A DNA stretch of 64,000 nt. Origin: Halichondria panicea (lineage: Eukaryota; Porifera; Demospongiae; Suberitida; Halichondriidae). A program made the position numbers and the translations under genes. The stretch lies in the NCBI RefSeq assembly GCF_963675165.1, contig NC_087380.1, positions 574,303-638,302 on the forward strand, given 5' to 3'. Positions 46,511 to 59,500 of the stretch are shown in pieces (the stretch's first letter is position 1; each line of letters begins with the position of its first letter). The notes beneath the pieces were generated by a model. That model was given only the letters and a program-made list of their open reading frames with translations. It was not told the DNA's origin and made no database searches.

Positions 46511-49162
46511 AGCTACATTTTGCTCGCTTCTATTTGACAACGAAGCTTTAACACCGAAAGCTGCCACAATTAGAAGTACTAACTTGTTGTGTGGAGGCTA
46601 CCCATGCTTTTAACAGCATTCATGAGAGCATCCAGGTAAGCAGACCCAGTCACAAGCTTCTTAGCTTTTGCTTGACAAAGAAGCTTTAACACCACAATCT
46701 GTCCCTATTTAAACCAAGATATTGTTGTGTGAAGGCTATCCATGTTGTAAACACAGTGCTGTGGCATCCAGGTGAGTAGATATACTCGTGACAAACAGAC
46801 AAACAAACAAACAAACAAACAAACCAACAGACTACTATACCCGTGGCCTCCCACGCGCCTCGGGTAACAAACAGACCAACATACTACTATACCCGTGGCC
46901 GCCCACGCGCGCCTCGGGTAACGACTACTATACCCGTGGTCGCCCACGCGCGCCTCGGGTAATAAAGAAACCAGAAGAGTAATATAATGCAGTGCATGTA
47001 GCATGTATGACGAGCACAGCAACTCAAGAGCAATAAAACTAAACCAGACTGGAGGCATGCTGAAACATTGAGTGGTACATGGATTTACTGTTCCTGGTTA
47101 AAAACCTCAAACAACCACAGGACAACTTCAACATCCTAAACCACATTCGCTTCGTCACTACTTCGACAAGACTAGGCAGTGACCACAGACTGGCACACAA
47201 CTATACAAGATGTAATAAGGCAAGACACTTTTATTTCAATAGAGTAGTGCGTCTGTGGAACGCAATGCCACGCATTGATCTTCAGATGTCGTATCGTGGA
47301 ATAGAGAGTCTCCTGTCCAAGTTCTTCTGGGAAAATTTTATTAAAAACTTTGATCCAGACAACCTGTGTACATACCATGTCAAATGTCCCTGCTCTAACT
47401 GTCTCATCCACCCTAAATAGTTAACCAGCTGGACTTTTAAGAAGTCCAAGACTGGCAGTGGGCTACTTACTCTCACTACAGTGTACAACGTTTTAAGCGC
47501 TACTGAAAAGTTTATTATAAATAATAGTTAGACACTGTTTAGGAAGTTTCTACATGATTTAGAAGCCCAAAGGGCTGGTTGTAGTATCCCGAACGCAGTG
47601 AGGGTTCTACTAGCCCTGAGGACTTCTAAATCATGTGGAAACTTCCTAAACAGTGTCTAAGCATTTTAGATCATAGCAACCATGAGTATTTAGCCAATCA
47701 GATTTGAATGTTCTTATCTAATCTTTGCTACATGATTTTCTAAGTGAAGTACATGATTTTCTATTGAAGTACATGATTTTCTAAATTGGATAGAACATTT
47801 CCTCTAACCAATCAGATTGCAGTATTTATGACAAACATGATCTAATAATAAATAATAATCACAGCAAAGAAGCCTGGAGTCTTAGACTAAGAGAAGTATG
47901 GCTCCTTCCAGGCTAGAGTATAGGATCCAGAGTCAGTCAACAACCAGTCTAGTCACAATTCTACTTTCTTGACCCTTTAATATTCAATTGTTAATGTTCC
48001 TGGTACGGGATCACTTCAGCTGAAAATACGTAATCAAGCCTTGACTACGTATTTTCAGCTGAAGTGATCCTGTACCTTGACTCAAGGCCACGTAAGTTTA
48101 AGCTTCTTAGCTTTTGCTCGCTTTTATTCGACAAAGAAGCTTTAACATCAAAATCTGCCACTATTTAAACCAAGATATTGTTGTGTAAAGACTATCTATG
48201 CTGTAAACGCAGTGCTATGGCATCCAGGTGAGTAGATATACTTGTTACAAACAAACAAACAAACAAACAGACAAACTAGAGCACTAAAGTGCAAACCCTC
48301 GGCTGGTGACATGATTATAAAGAAACCAGAAGACTGATATAATGCAGTGCATATAGTGATGTTGTTATCATCATCATGCATGACTTGCACAGCAACTCAG
48401 GAGCAATAAAACTAAACCAGACTGGAGGCATGCTGAAACATTTGAGAACAGGTAGTAGTACTATAAATATATGCACTGTGGATTAGGATCACAGCAAAGA
48501 AGCATGGAGTCTCAGAGAAGTATGGCTCCAGGTCCTGCATGGATCCCAGTCAGCTAAAGCAAGCTTTCTGGTTTAGTGACCCTGTTCCAATATTGTTCCT
48601 GGTATATACAGCTTTCTACTTTAGTGACCCTGTTCCATTGTTTCTGGACCTGGTACAGGATCACTTCAGTTATAAGTAACGCATGTGCAAGTTCTGTTCA
48701 AGCTACATTTTGCTGGCTTTTATTAGACAACGAAGCTTTAACACCGAAAGCTGCCACTATTAGAAGTACTGACTTGTTGTGTGGAGGCTACCCATGCTGT
48801 AAACGCAGTGCTAGAGCATCCAGGTAAGCAGACCCAGTCACAAGCTTCTTAGCTTTTGCTCGTTTTTATTAGACAACGAAGGTTTAACATGAAATTCTGC
48901 CACTATTAAAATTAATAACTTGTTGTATGAAGGCTATCCATGCTGTAAACGCAGTGCCATGGCATGCAGGTGAGTAGACTCACACATTACAAACAAACAA
49001 ACAAACAGACCAACGGACTACTATACCCGTGGCCGCCCACGCGCGCCTCGGGTAACAAACCAACAGACTACTATACCCGTGGCCGCCCACGCGCGCCTCG
49101 GGTAACAAAAAAGACCAACGGACTACTATACTATACCCGTGGCTGCCCACGCGCCTCGGGTA
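46511..49162. repeat. Second half of the repeat cluster, with GC-rich palindromic units and hairpins
   Basis: Continues the unit interrupted by the LINE. It also contains a GC-rich unit, ACCCGTGGCCGCCCACGCGC followed by GCCTCGGGT, at about 46838, 46889, 46930, 49024, 49076 and 49136 (also 43812 and 61090), often preceded by GACTACTAT and AAAC repeats. Long hairpins lie at 47530-47660 and 48000-48074. A copy of the 43050-43790 segment is found at 48230-48990, nearly identical, so a block was duplicated around the LINE. Confidence 0.7.
47080..47423 (+). mobile_element. 3' fragment of a second LINE on the plus strand
   Basis: A frame of about 113 codons reads LGSDHRLAH, ARHFYFNRVVRLWNAMP and ends CPCSNC, typical of the C-terminal end of LINE reverse transcriptase proteins (the FFxRxxRLWNxLP region). 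The rest of the enzyme is absent, so this is a 5'-truncated copy. Orientation and sequence differ from the LINE at 44259-46510. Confidence 0.65.
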
Positions 49163-50405
49163 ATTATAATTATTCTAGTATAAGGGCAGAAGGTCTCTAT
49201 ACAACCACACTGGTATGTACAGCTACTTCATTCACAGACCATGCACACTAACACTCACTGTGTTGGTTGGCTGCCTGTCCTCTCATCACTCATGTCCTTG
49301 GATCCAGACCTCCGTTGCCTCAACATAACCAGCACAAGCAATATGATCAGTACTAGCACAGCAATGGCCAAGACTCCAGCAACCACCCCACCAGCCACTG
49401 CACCAACATTGACCACTACACTCTCTGTGGGTGACTCTGAGGTAATAGCTATAGAAGATGTTGGAGTAGCCACCTGCGTCCGATTAGTGATGTCCTCAGG
49501 GCACTCTGGATTATTGAGGTTAGCAATGACAATCGGACAACTGTTAGTTACACTGAGGCCTGCTCTCTGCACCACAACGATTGGATCATTCTCAACCCAC
49601 TGTTCCATTAGCCTAGCCAGTTGTATGGTGGATACACTCTCTGTTCCAGTGAGCACAGCTCGGTAGGTCACATGACTAGGGGAGTCGTCAAAACAAACCA
49701 TGAATGAATTCAAAATGAGGGAGGAGTTAAATCCACAGGCACACTGGCTTTCAATGCCTTGTGTCAGACTATTGGTGATGTCATCTGTTTTCATATCAGC
49801 GTCTAGTTCAGTGTACACTCTGCAGTTTGTTATTCCCTCCAGACCAAGTTGAATGTGCAGGCCTATGGAATGTGGAATAGTTGGAAAAGAAGCCTGATGC
49901 CAATAAAGCTATATATACATCATTGGGAGATTCACATAACAACTAGTCTGTTTACATTGTTCGTGTGAAATTGAATCAACAGCTACAAAAACAACATTAC
50001 ACTTACTCATGAACTCAATGGTGTAGTGAGCAGCTACAGTGTGTTCCCCCTCAAGCTGACTGGAGGTGAGGATGACCTGACAGCTGTACTGACCAGCGTC
50101 TGACAAGTAGAGAGTGTCAAAGTTGAGGGTTGCTGTGCTGGTCATGAGTGACCCTCCCTCCCTCGTCCACTAGTAGGAGAGAGTGGGTTGTAGAGAGGCC
50201 CCTCCACTCAGGGAACAAGTGAGGGAGAAACTCTGACCAGCCATTGGACCTCCACTGGGGCTGATCACCACTTGTATGGCTGGATGGAAGAGAGTGGGTG
50301 TAAACAAAACAATAATAATGTAAAGAAGCTTTGTTCACTTTCACTATAGCAGAATAAACAAAGCTGCTACAGCAACACATGAGAGGCTATAGACAACAAC
50401 AAAAT

Positions 50406-50578
50406 ATAGCGGGTGGGGTAAAAAATTCGTTCAACCTCGAAAACAGAGATTCACGGAAGTAAACATTTCATTGTCTGCACTGCATTGTATGCGTTCCGGT
50501 AAGCCACACCTACATTTTTGTGGGGACAATTTCGTGGAGGTCAGCTTGCCCACGAAAATTACCCGCTATACGGTATAG
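50406..50578. mobile_element. MITE, same family as 12816-13025
   Basis: Begins AGCGGGTGGGGTAAAAAATTC and ends AAAATTACCCGCTATACGGTA. It shares GTGGAGGTCAG, GCCCACGAAAA and GTAAGCCAC with the R8 copy. Located in the R2 intron between the last Sushi and Ig exons. Confidence 0.55.
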
Positions 50579-53500
50579 ATTCATGTACTGTTTTTGCAAT
50601 GCCTATAAAGGTAGGAAGAAAGTAACACATGTGTGAGAACTGACTTTGACAGAATGGCTCAGTCCCACTCCAGCTACGGTCTGGTTGACATGTTCTCATA
50701 ATTATTGTCTCCACGCAGCAAAAATCCCATCCCACAAGAGTAAGTGGCAGTACTCCCATCAGTACGTGGAGGAGAGGTTGATGAATAGGTAATGACTCCA
50801 TTAGTGATGCTGGGTAGGTCCTCACATGTTCCTGTAAAGATACCATAATTATAGGGATTTTAATTGAAGATAATAGCTTACCAATACATGTTAGCATTGA
50901 TCCACTCCACATTCCTCCACTAGCACTGTCAGTACATGTCCTGGTAGCATCACCAGAGAGCACAAACGAGTCACTACAGATGTGGGTAGCCACTCTACCC
51001 ACTGGGATAGGAGGGTTGTCCATAGTGTAAGTGATGTCACCATTTGATAGAGTGAGAGCAGGACAGCTTGCTGTAAGATAAGTCATGTACACTAAAGGGA
51101 CAAGCAATAAAGGAAGATACCTTGACAGACAGTGTCTCCTCCACTCCAGGTATTGTCTGATTGACATGTTCTTGTTCTGGGACCAAAGATATCGTACCCA
51201 GTGTCACAGGTGTAGGTGGCCACTGTCCCCGCTGGTCTTGGGGAGAACATCGTATCATAGCTAATCACTCCATTAGCAGGTGAGGGAAGATCCTGACAAA
51301 TAGCTGCATGAATACAATATACAGATATGATCTTTACATATGAGGAACAGTATTCTCCACAGTAGCATTTTTTGCCATTCACCAACCTGTACAGGTAGGA
51401 GTACCACCAATTAGCGCACTCCACCCAGTGGTAGTACAAGTCCTTGATAGTGTCCCACTGAAGTCATACCCAGTCACACAGCTGTAGGTGGCAATGGAGT
51501 CCATAGCTCTGGGGATGGTGGTGTCACTGTACGTCACTCCTCCATTGGTTGGTACGCCAAGGTTGGGGCAAATCACTAAATGGAAATAAGTTGATCGTTT
51601 TCACCATCAACAGCTATAACAATAACTTGTGACACCCAAACAATAAATCTTACTCACGATTACAAATCAGCAGAAAAAATTCACAATTTGTAACTGTGTT
51701 CGTTATAAGGTACCATCTATACACTTGACTACTACACGAGGCATACCAGTACAGGTGGGTGCAGTGAGGCTCCATGTTGTATTAGCCTGACAAGTCCTGG
51801 TCACAGTTCCAACCAGAGTGTATCCAGTGTTACAGGTGTAGGTAGCAGTCATCATGAAGGTGGTTCCAGAGGATGTGTCCACTGCTCCATTGGAGGGGGC
51901 GTCCAGGGAACCACAGTTGACAGCTAAACGACAAAAATAAATTTGTATTTGATATTGATGTCATACTCACGATTACAGGAAGGTTCTGACCCACTCCAGT
52001 CTCCATTAGCCTGACAAACCCTGGTCATATCTCCACTACGTGTGTAGCCAGTGTTACAGGTGTAGGTAGCACTGCTTTGGTAGATGGTCCCTGCTGTAGT
52101 GACTCTTCCATTGATAGGATCATCCAATGATCCACAGCTAACTACTGTAAGGAACAACATTACATGTGTACAATGTGCCTATTAAACTTCTAACCTGTAC
52201 AAGTTGAATTACCACCATCAGTCCACCCACTGACACTACAGGTCCTTGGTACACCTCCACTGAATTCATACCCCAAGACACAGCTGTAGGTAACCGTGGA
52301 ACCCACAGCTCTGGGAATGGCGACGTCGCTGTAGGTCACCACTCCATTGGCCGGTAGTTGGACGTTGGGGCAAATCACTGAATAGAAATAGCATTTAGTT
52401 ATATAACTCATAAAGTCGTTAGTTTGAGTACATACGTGTACAAGTGAGGGATGATCCACTCCATGATCTATCAGACTGACAGGTCCTAGTGCCTCCACCA
52501 GCTAACACGATGTACCCAGTGACACAGCTCTGTGTAGCCATGGTTCCCTGAAGGTGTGGTGAGGTACTAGAGCCATAGCTAATCATTACATTGACCAGTG
52601 AAGGAAGGTCATCACAGAGGGCTGTGGGAAATAGTCTGATACAATACCTTCAGTGATGTGTCTTACCTGTACACACTGGTGCTGTACTCCAGCTCCCACT
52701 AGCAAGACAAGTTATCATGGCTGATCCTGACCATTGGTACCCAGTGTTGCAGGTGTAGGTGGTCGTCTCTCCAAATGTTGTACCAGTAGAAGTCCTGCCA
52801 CTATTGGTAACAGTAGGAGGGTTGCCACAGGAGACAGCTGAATGGGAGAGGAGGGAGGTGTCAGTCATAGTGAAACATTTAATCACATGCATACGTTCAC
52901 AAACTGGTGCAGCTGGACTCCACACTCCATCAGTTAGTGTAGTTGCTCCACTTGTTCCACTTGCTCCACAAGTTCTGCTCTCACTACCAACACGGACGTA
53001 TCCAGTGTCACAGGTGTAGGTAGCAGTCATCATGAAGATGGTTCCAGAGGATGTACTGACTAGTCCATTATTAATAGTCAGTGGTCCACAGTCAACAGCT
53101 GTGGGGAGATGCTTGATCACCATTACTTCTAACCCACCATTGCTAACTCACGTGGACAAGTAAATGTTGGTGCCACTCCTGACCACACACCGTCAGCTTG
53201 ACATGTTCTAGCACTACCACTATTACCAGTGAGGACGTAGCCAGTATCACAGCTGTATGTAACAACAGTGAGGTAGTCCCGACTAGTGGTGGACAAGGCT
53301 CCATTGGTAGGGGAGGTTAGGACAGGGCAGGTGACGACTGTGTTGGGAAGCCATAGCTTATACACACAATGAACTACTGACTAGTCTAGTCTTACTTGTA
53401 CAAGTAAGTGTAGGTGGTGGTGGAGACCAGGTACCAGCACTAGTAGTACCAGTACTCATACAAGTTATCGGAGTAGCTCCACTGATGGTGTACCCAGTGT

Positions 53501-54396
53501 CACAGGTGTAGGTGGCCATGTTGGTGGTTGCATCGTATGAGATCATTCCATTAGACAGGGGACTCAGTGTGGGGCAGGGAGCTGTGGGGGGTGGGGGTTA
53601 GTATTGGACATAGACAATATAGTCAGCACTCACTGAAGGTGACACATCTCCTCTCATTGGTGGCAGTCCTCACACAGCAGTGTTCTCCATCAGGACTGAA
53701 GTGTGCGGGACCACGATGCAGAACAACGCCAAAATCAGGAACATCTCTGATGAACACTTCGTCCTCAACTGCCAACACTCTACTTTCAAGTTGCAATGCA
53801 CTCCCATTGGGGAACAGCCACAATACACTACCAGTATCTTCGGTGAAGCAAAGCCAGGGGCGTGGTGTACCACTAGCTCCTGATCCAACATCAGTGAATG
53901 AGATGATCTCTCCAGTGTGGTCAGTGCCATCACCGAATTCATTGGATGCTGCCAGTCCAGCTGTATGCCATAATACAATAATTGATGCTCTGATACCAAA
54001 CCTATAATACTTGTTTCATCTACTATCCAATAGCACAGCTATTAGCTTAGCCATAATTATAGCTGACTGCATGATAGTATCTATGCATGATCTATATCAA
54101 CTCACTCAAAGCCTGCCCATACACTAGGGAAGCACTTCCCAGCAGACAGCAGAGAAATAATCTTGAGGGGAACATTCTCATTATTCTTGTAGCCAAGAGT
54201 TCATTATTCATCCTATATTAAATAAACTCTTGCTATAAGGTTAGCTGATATTGCTCAATTGCATTCTTGCGAATCTGTCATACTGAAAGCACACACTATA
54301 CAAAGTCATGGATAAGGAAGTGTGCACATGACATGTCTACATTGCAGTTCTATAGAATAACACTGTTCAGTGGTCCCAGTTAGTGTGTGTATAGTG

Positions 54397-55515
54397 TTAT
54401 CTCCCTCCATTGTACCCAGGGAACAGGTCCAATAGTACTGCCTGTAGAGACTTGTTGACTGTCATGGCATAGTCCTTGCCCAGGTCATGACGACAGTTGG
54501 GGCAGCTGTACACGTCCACCTTGAAGGAACGACTCAGACACGTCTAGTATGTGGGTGTGTGTGTGTGCATGTGTGTGTGTGTGGGGGGCGGGGGGCGGGG
54601 GTAAGTGAGGGACGCAGTGTGATAGTGTACACTTACATAAGATACTCAAAGCAAAACCATGCAGTTTACTAATTATAATTATATATGGATGCACAGAAAT
54701 TGATGCATTTAAAAAAGGTCTATGAAACTAGAAAAAAGGTTTCCATTATGAAGCCACACATAGAGTAGAAGAAGGTATTATGAGACGGAACCAACTATGA
54801 GACAGCTGTTTAAAACAGGAGTGCTTCAGCTATTCTGTCTGCATTTAATAGCACTACCACTCTAGTATTTTTTCCAACAGAAATTTGGAGTTGTATGCTT
54901 GTGTTGACAAAGATACCATAGTTTGTTTAAGTACAGAATTTAATTGGAAAAAACATTTTAAGTGACCAAATTTAAGTGGGTGCCAAATGTTTGTAGTAAA
55001 ATTCACTAGGTATCTGTTAAAACAGGAGTAACTGTTTTTATAGGCAGAATAATCACTATATTACATATCAGAAAGTTCCACATTATGTTATAACAGCCAA
55101 TTAGCGTTAAAATTAATTAATTGCAATGGTGTCTCATAATACCCCCCCCTGTCTCATAATACCCGAATCACTTTGAACACTAAATGCTAGCATTAGCTGC
55201 GAACAAAGCACTGTCACTAATTTATTTTTGCTTGCATGCAAGCCTATTGACCATAGTAGTTAGTGAACAGGTTATTTAGCTCCCTCAAGATTACTGCAAG
55301 ACAGGGGGGTCAGAAACATTTAGAGGTCTCATAATACCCCCTTGTACTCTATATATATATACAATGCATGTACTAATGACGCAGTGCATTAGTGATCTCT
55401 GGTTTCCCAACAACTTACAGATGTTGTGGCTGCAGGTGGTAGTGACGGGCTGGTAGACCACTTCCTGACACACGATGCAGTTGAATGTCTCCTGGATACG
55501 ACTCAGCAGACCAGC
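54397..55515 (-). pseudogene. UHRF1-like: UHRF1-like C-terminal RING finger remnant, copy A
   Basis: Exon 55419-55515 reads LLSRIQETFNCIVCQ and TTTCSHNIC, and exon 54397-54543 reads [20 protein letters not shown] and ends [11 protein letters not shown] with TAA. This matches the C-terminal RING finger and tail of UHRF1-type ubiquitin ligases (C-x2-C, C-x-H-x2-C, C-x2-C). The two exons do not join cleanly with canonical sites, and no upstream SRA, PHD or Tudor exons precede 55515, where receptor remnants begin. It is therefore a detached 3' piece. The 870-bp intron contains a GT/G-rich tract (54552-54602) and nothing else recognised. Its stop is 222 bp from the R2 start codon. Confidence 0.75.
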
Positions 55516-55734
55516 CTTAGGGAGGGAAACAAAGAAACCAAAACATTGTGTACATGCAGTATACAGTACTACTACTACAGTACATGCAGTGCAGTACAAT
55601 ACCTTTACCATCCAGAATTCAAGTACAACCTTAACCAGCAATTGCATTGTGAAGTGCACAAACTGATTAAAAAATATGCTTTAGTCTATGTTCACTTAGC
55701 TGGTATAGTGGTTGATATGGGAACAGCAGGACAG

Positions 55735-55990
55735 TTTGTCATTAACTGCAGGTCTGTTGAAAATTGTGGACAATGTACTCCCACCAGGACCCTGCCACGA
55801 TGTACGTACTACCAGGGTTGGTGTAGCAATACCAGGCTCGTGGATCAGTTACCAACTCTTGATCCAACATCAGAGAACGATATGATTTCTCCAGTGTGTT
55901 CATGCAGTGCCATCGGGCTCCTTGGATGCTGCCAGTCGAACTGTATGCCATTAATACAATTGATGCTCTGCCTGCACTCGTTTCATCTAC
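55735..55990 (-). pseudogene. Decayed receptor Ig-like exon
   Basis: The minus strand retains parts of the N-terminal Ig-like exon (sequence matching QLDWQ, the DHTGE region and PRAWYCYT), but frames are broken by small indels, and the xGEHCC end is replaced by unrelated DNA near 55735. No Sushi or signal exon adjoins. It is a leftover of another receptor copy between UHRF1-like copy A and R1. Confidence 0.6.
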
Positions 55991-56516
55991 TAGATCTAGA
56001 TTACACCAGTATAGCACTAGCCTGGAGTCGAGGCACATATTAATATATGCACAAGACCTAGTGCATATATAATTATTTCCCTATAATGGTAACTATAGTT
56101 AATTTGCAGTATTAAGACTTCCTTCAGCTGTCCAGGTATTCTAGGGCACTATTATAGCTCCAATTCTAGCTATAGTTTAGACTCTTAACATGCTCTGCAG
56201 TGTCTAGTCTGTGCGCCTGTGTGATAACTTTCATGGACTTTGTGTTCCTTTCTCAGTATATAGGACTAGCTACTTGTTCCCTGCATGCATTACATCTTCA
56301 AGGGCAAACAGAACAGATCCATACAAGAGAAAGGAATAAAACATAAAATAAATATCAACTTCCTAAATTACATGAAACATTGTACATTGACAAACTCTAT
56401 ATACTTGTGAAACATTGTACATCGACAAACTCTATACTTGTGAAACATTGTACATTGACAAACTCTATACTTGTGAAACATTGTACATTGACAAACTACT
56501 AGACTTTACATAGTGT
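55991..56516. repeat. Gap with short tandem repeat downstream of R1
   Basis: A unit of about 36 bp containing GTGAAACATTGTACATTGACA and AACTCTATACTT is repeated roughly four times at 56367-56498. The rest shows nothing recognisable apart from a TAGCCTGGAGTCGAGGC fragment near 56020. Confidence 0.6.
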
Positions 56517-59500
56517 CTACTTGTTCTCTGTGTTGAAGTAAGTAGTGGGTACATAAGCTGCACAAGCTGAGAGCTGGTAGCCTGCAGGAGGAGGGGGGCG
56601 TGGCTGGTCCACCACCTCATAGGTAGCCTCCTCCTGTAGTTTGCTCAACTCCTCGTAATCTTGGGAGGGGAGATGACTCATCACCACTGTGGGTAGTCTG
56701 TAAGGGAAATAGAAGAATGGAATCCTATATATATACATGCACACATGGGCAGAAAAGGTCTCTATACAATCACACCATATATGCACTGTACAGCTACTTC
56801 ATTCACAGACCATGCACACTAACACTCACTCTGTTGGTTGCCTGCTTGTCTTCTCATCACTCATGTCCTTGGATCCAGACCTCCGTCGCCTCAACATAAC
56901 CAGCACTATTACAATCAGTGATAACACAGCAATGGCCAAACCTCCAGCAACCACCCCACCAGCCACTGCACCAACATTGACCACTACACTCTCTGTGGGT
57001 GAGGTAGTAGCAGTTGTCCGATTAGTGATATCCTCAGGGCACTCTGGACCGTCTCTGTCAGTGATCACCACAGGGCAAGTGTTTGTCAAACCAAGTCGGG
57101 TACTTTGTACTATGATGCTTGAAGTGTCGCTAATCCATTGTTCAATTAAAGAAATGAGTTCCACAGCAGATACAGTTTCTGTTCGAGTCAGCACAGCTCT
57201 GTAGGTCACATGACTAGAGGAGCTGTCAAAACAATCAATGAACTCGTCAGTGAGAAAGGAGGGGCTGAACCCACAAGCACACAATCCTTCAACACCTTGA
57301 GATAGTCTGGTAGTGATGTCACTGGCTTTGGCCATTGTCTCTAAGTCAATGTACACCTCGCAATTTGTTACTCCATCCAAACGAACTTGGATGTTGAGTG
57401 CTATTATAATATGTTTACCATAATCAAATCTGTATACGTATCAACACTACCTATATACACAATCTTAATTGGGCGTCAGGGTTTCATCTAGGATTAAAAG
57501 TTTGGGGGGGGGGGAGGTTTACGCACGCCGCCAAATGTTTGGCCACTCGCACATTTGTTGACCACACCCCTATTACATGCTAGTACATCACAGTAGATCT
57601 AGTTACATATTCCACATCATAGACAGTACTAATGTGATGATGTCATTATTATACAAATATTTTGGGGGGGAAGATGAGTGTTTTGGGGGGGGAAGATTCA
57701 CTAGATGAAACCCTGGACGTGATTGTTTAATGGAAATGTATATGCTTTTCAACTTACTCATGAACTCAATGGTGTAGTGAGCAGCTACAGTGTGTTCCCC
57801 CTCAAGTTGACTGGAGGTGAGGATGACCTGACAGCTGTACTGACCAGCGTCTGACAAATAGAGAGTGTCAAAGTTGAGGGTTGCTGTGCTGGTCATGAGT
57901 GACCCTCCCTCCCTCGTCCACTGGTAGGAGAGGGTGGGTTGTAGAGAGGCCCCTCCACTCAGAGAACAAGTGAGGGAGAAACTCTGACCAGCCATTGGAA
58001 CACCACTGGGGATGATCACCAACTCTGTAAACATCAGAACAATGTATAGTTCCATCCACTGAGATGACAGAATGATGACAACAGGTGTACCAAAATGAAT
58101 TATGCACGGCTACTGTTAACATACAATTGATGTTGCTAATAACTTGCGTACGTAAACAGGTTGGAGCATCTGGAGTCCACTGTCCATCAATACCACAAGT
58201 CCGAGTGTTTGCTCCAATGAGAGTGTATCCAGTGTTACAGGTGTAGGTAGCAGTCATCATGAAAGTGGTTCCAGAGGATGTGTCCACTGCTCCACTAGAG
58301 GGGTTAGCGAGGCCATTACAGTCAACAACTGCATGTAATTATCGTAATTATAAGGTATCCTCTATACACTTGACTAGAATATTTTGCGAGCATCAGATAT
58401 ATATGCGAACTTTGCGAGGATTGATCAATTCACAACAATAAAACACTGGTAAATATACACATGATCCTTACCAGAACGCACTATAGTTAGATCTAAAAGG
58501 GTCAATTTTTCTGCTCATTTGGCTCATTTGCAAAGGTTTTTCACCAGCAAAATATTCTAGTAATACAGTTATTGTAAGAGTAGCACTTGGCTATAATAGA
58601 TGGTTTGTATGTATATAGCCTCGATTTCGTTCTAAACACCAGCAAAAAATAATTCCAGAAATAAAAAAATTTTGCTCTTCTGTGGCGCTATAATCAGAAG
58701 GAAACAGTACAGAGTACTCACATGCACAAGTAACTGTAGGTGGTGATGGAGACCAGGTACCAGCACTAGTGCCATCACTCATACAAGTTATCGGAGTAGC
58801 TCCACTGATGGTGTACCCAGTGTCACAGGTGTAGGTGGCCATGTTGGTGGCTGCATCATACGAGATCCTTCCATTAGACAGGGAACTCAGTGTGGGGCAG
58901 GGAGCTGTGGGGGGTGGGGGTATTGGACATAGACAATGTAGTCAGCACTCACTGAAGGTGAGACATCTCCTCTCTGCAGGGCCTTCAGCAATCCTCACAC
59001 AGCAGTGTTCTCCATCAGGACTGAAGTGTGAGGGACCACGATGCAAAACAACGGCAGTAAAATCAACACTACTGATGAACAGTTCGTCATCAACTGCATC
59101 CCTGTCGCGAACTATGGGCAATGTGCTCCCACCAGGACCCTGCCACACTGCACCAGCAGGTTCAGTGTAGCAATACCAGGCTCGTGGATCAGTACCAACT
59201 CCTGATCCAACATCAGAGAACGAGATGATCTCTCCAGTGTGGTCAGTGCCAGGGGGCTCAGTGGGTGATGCCAGTCGAGCTGTATGCCAATAATACAATA
59301 ATTGATGCTCTGATACCAAATCTATACAGTGCAACAATCAAAGAGAGTAGTTTTTTTTTCACAGTTTGTTGCATATCTTTTGAAGTTTAGGTGATGTGAT
59401 CTATTTGAGTGCAGGTACTGAAAGTTCAACTATTGGCGCTTCCATTGGACCACCTCCTGTTACATCATGTGACATCATCAATATAAATCGGCTGTCTGAA

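Larger units (their letters stand above)
41017..54175 (-). pseudogene. R2: type Y receptor with 12 Sushi, disrupted, tail exon 8 kb away
   Basis: Exons: signal 54106-54175 (start MFPSRLF, ending VYGQAL); Ig-like 53634-53960; twelve Sushi at 53396-53581, 53152-53337, 52895-53098, 52667-52837, 52436-52621, 52195-52377, 51971-52144, 51747-51923, 51387-51575, 51121-51303, 50882-51070, 50645-50831; Ig 50007-50279; membrane-proximal plus helix 49259-49862; tail 41017-41194 (YEEL, YEVV, YQLS). The helix exon ends in phase 2 and the tail exon begins to match, so they can be spliced across the 8-kb repeat-filled intron. Two lesions: the last Sushi is 187 bp, a frameshift near 50700-50725, and the Ig exon has TAG at 50170-50172 where paralogs have CAG in SYQW. 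The full receptor is probably not made. Confidence 0.72.

Noticed and set aside
46836-49162. Regularly spaced GC-rich repeats as a CRISPR-like array
   Set aside because: Spacing is irregular, spacers are repeat DNA, and the setting is an animal intron.
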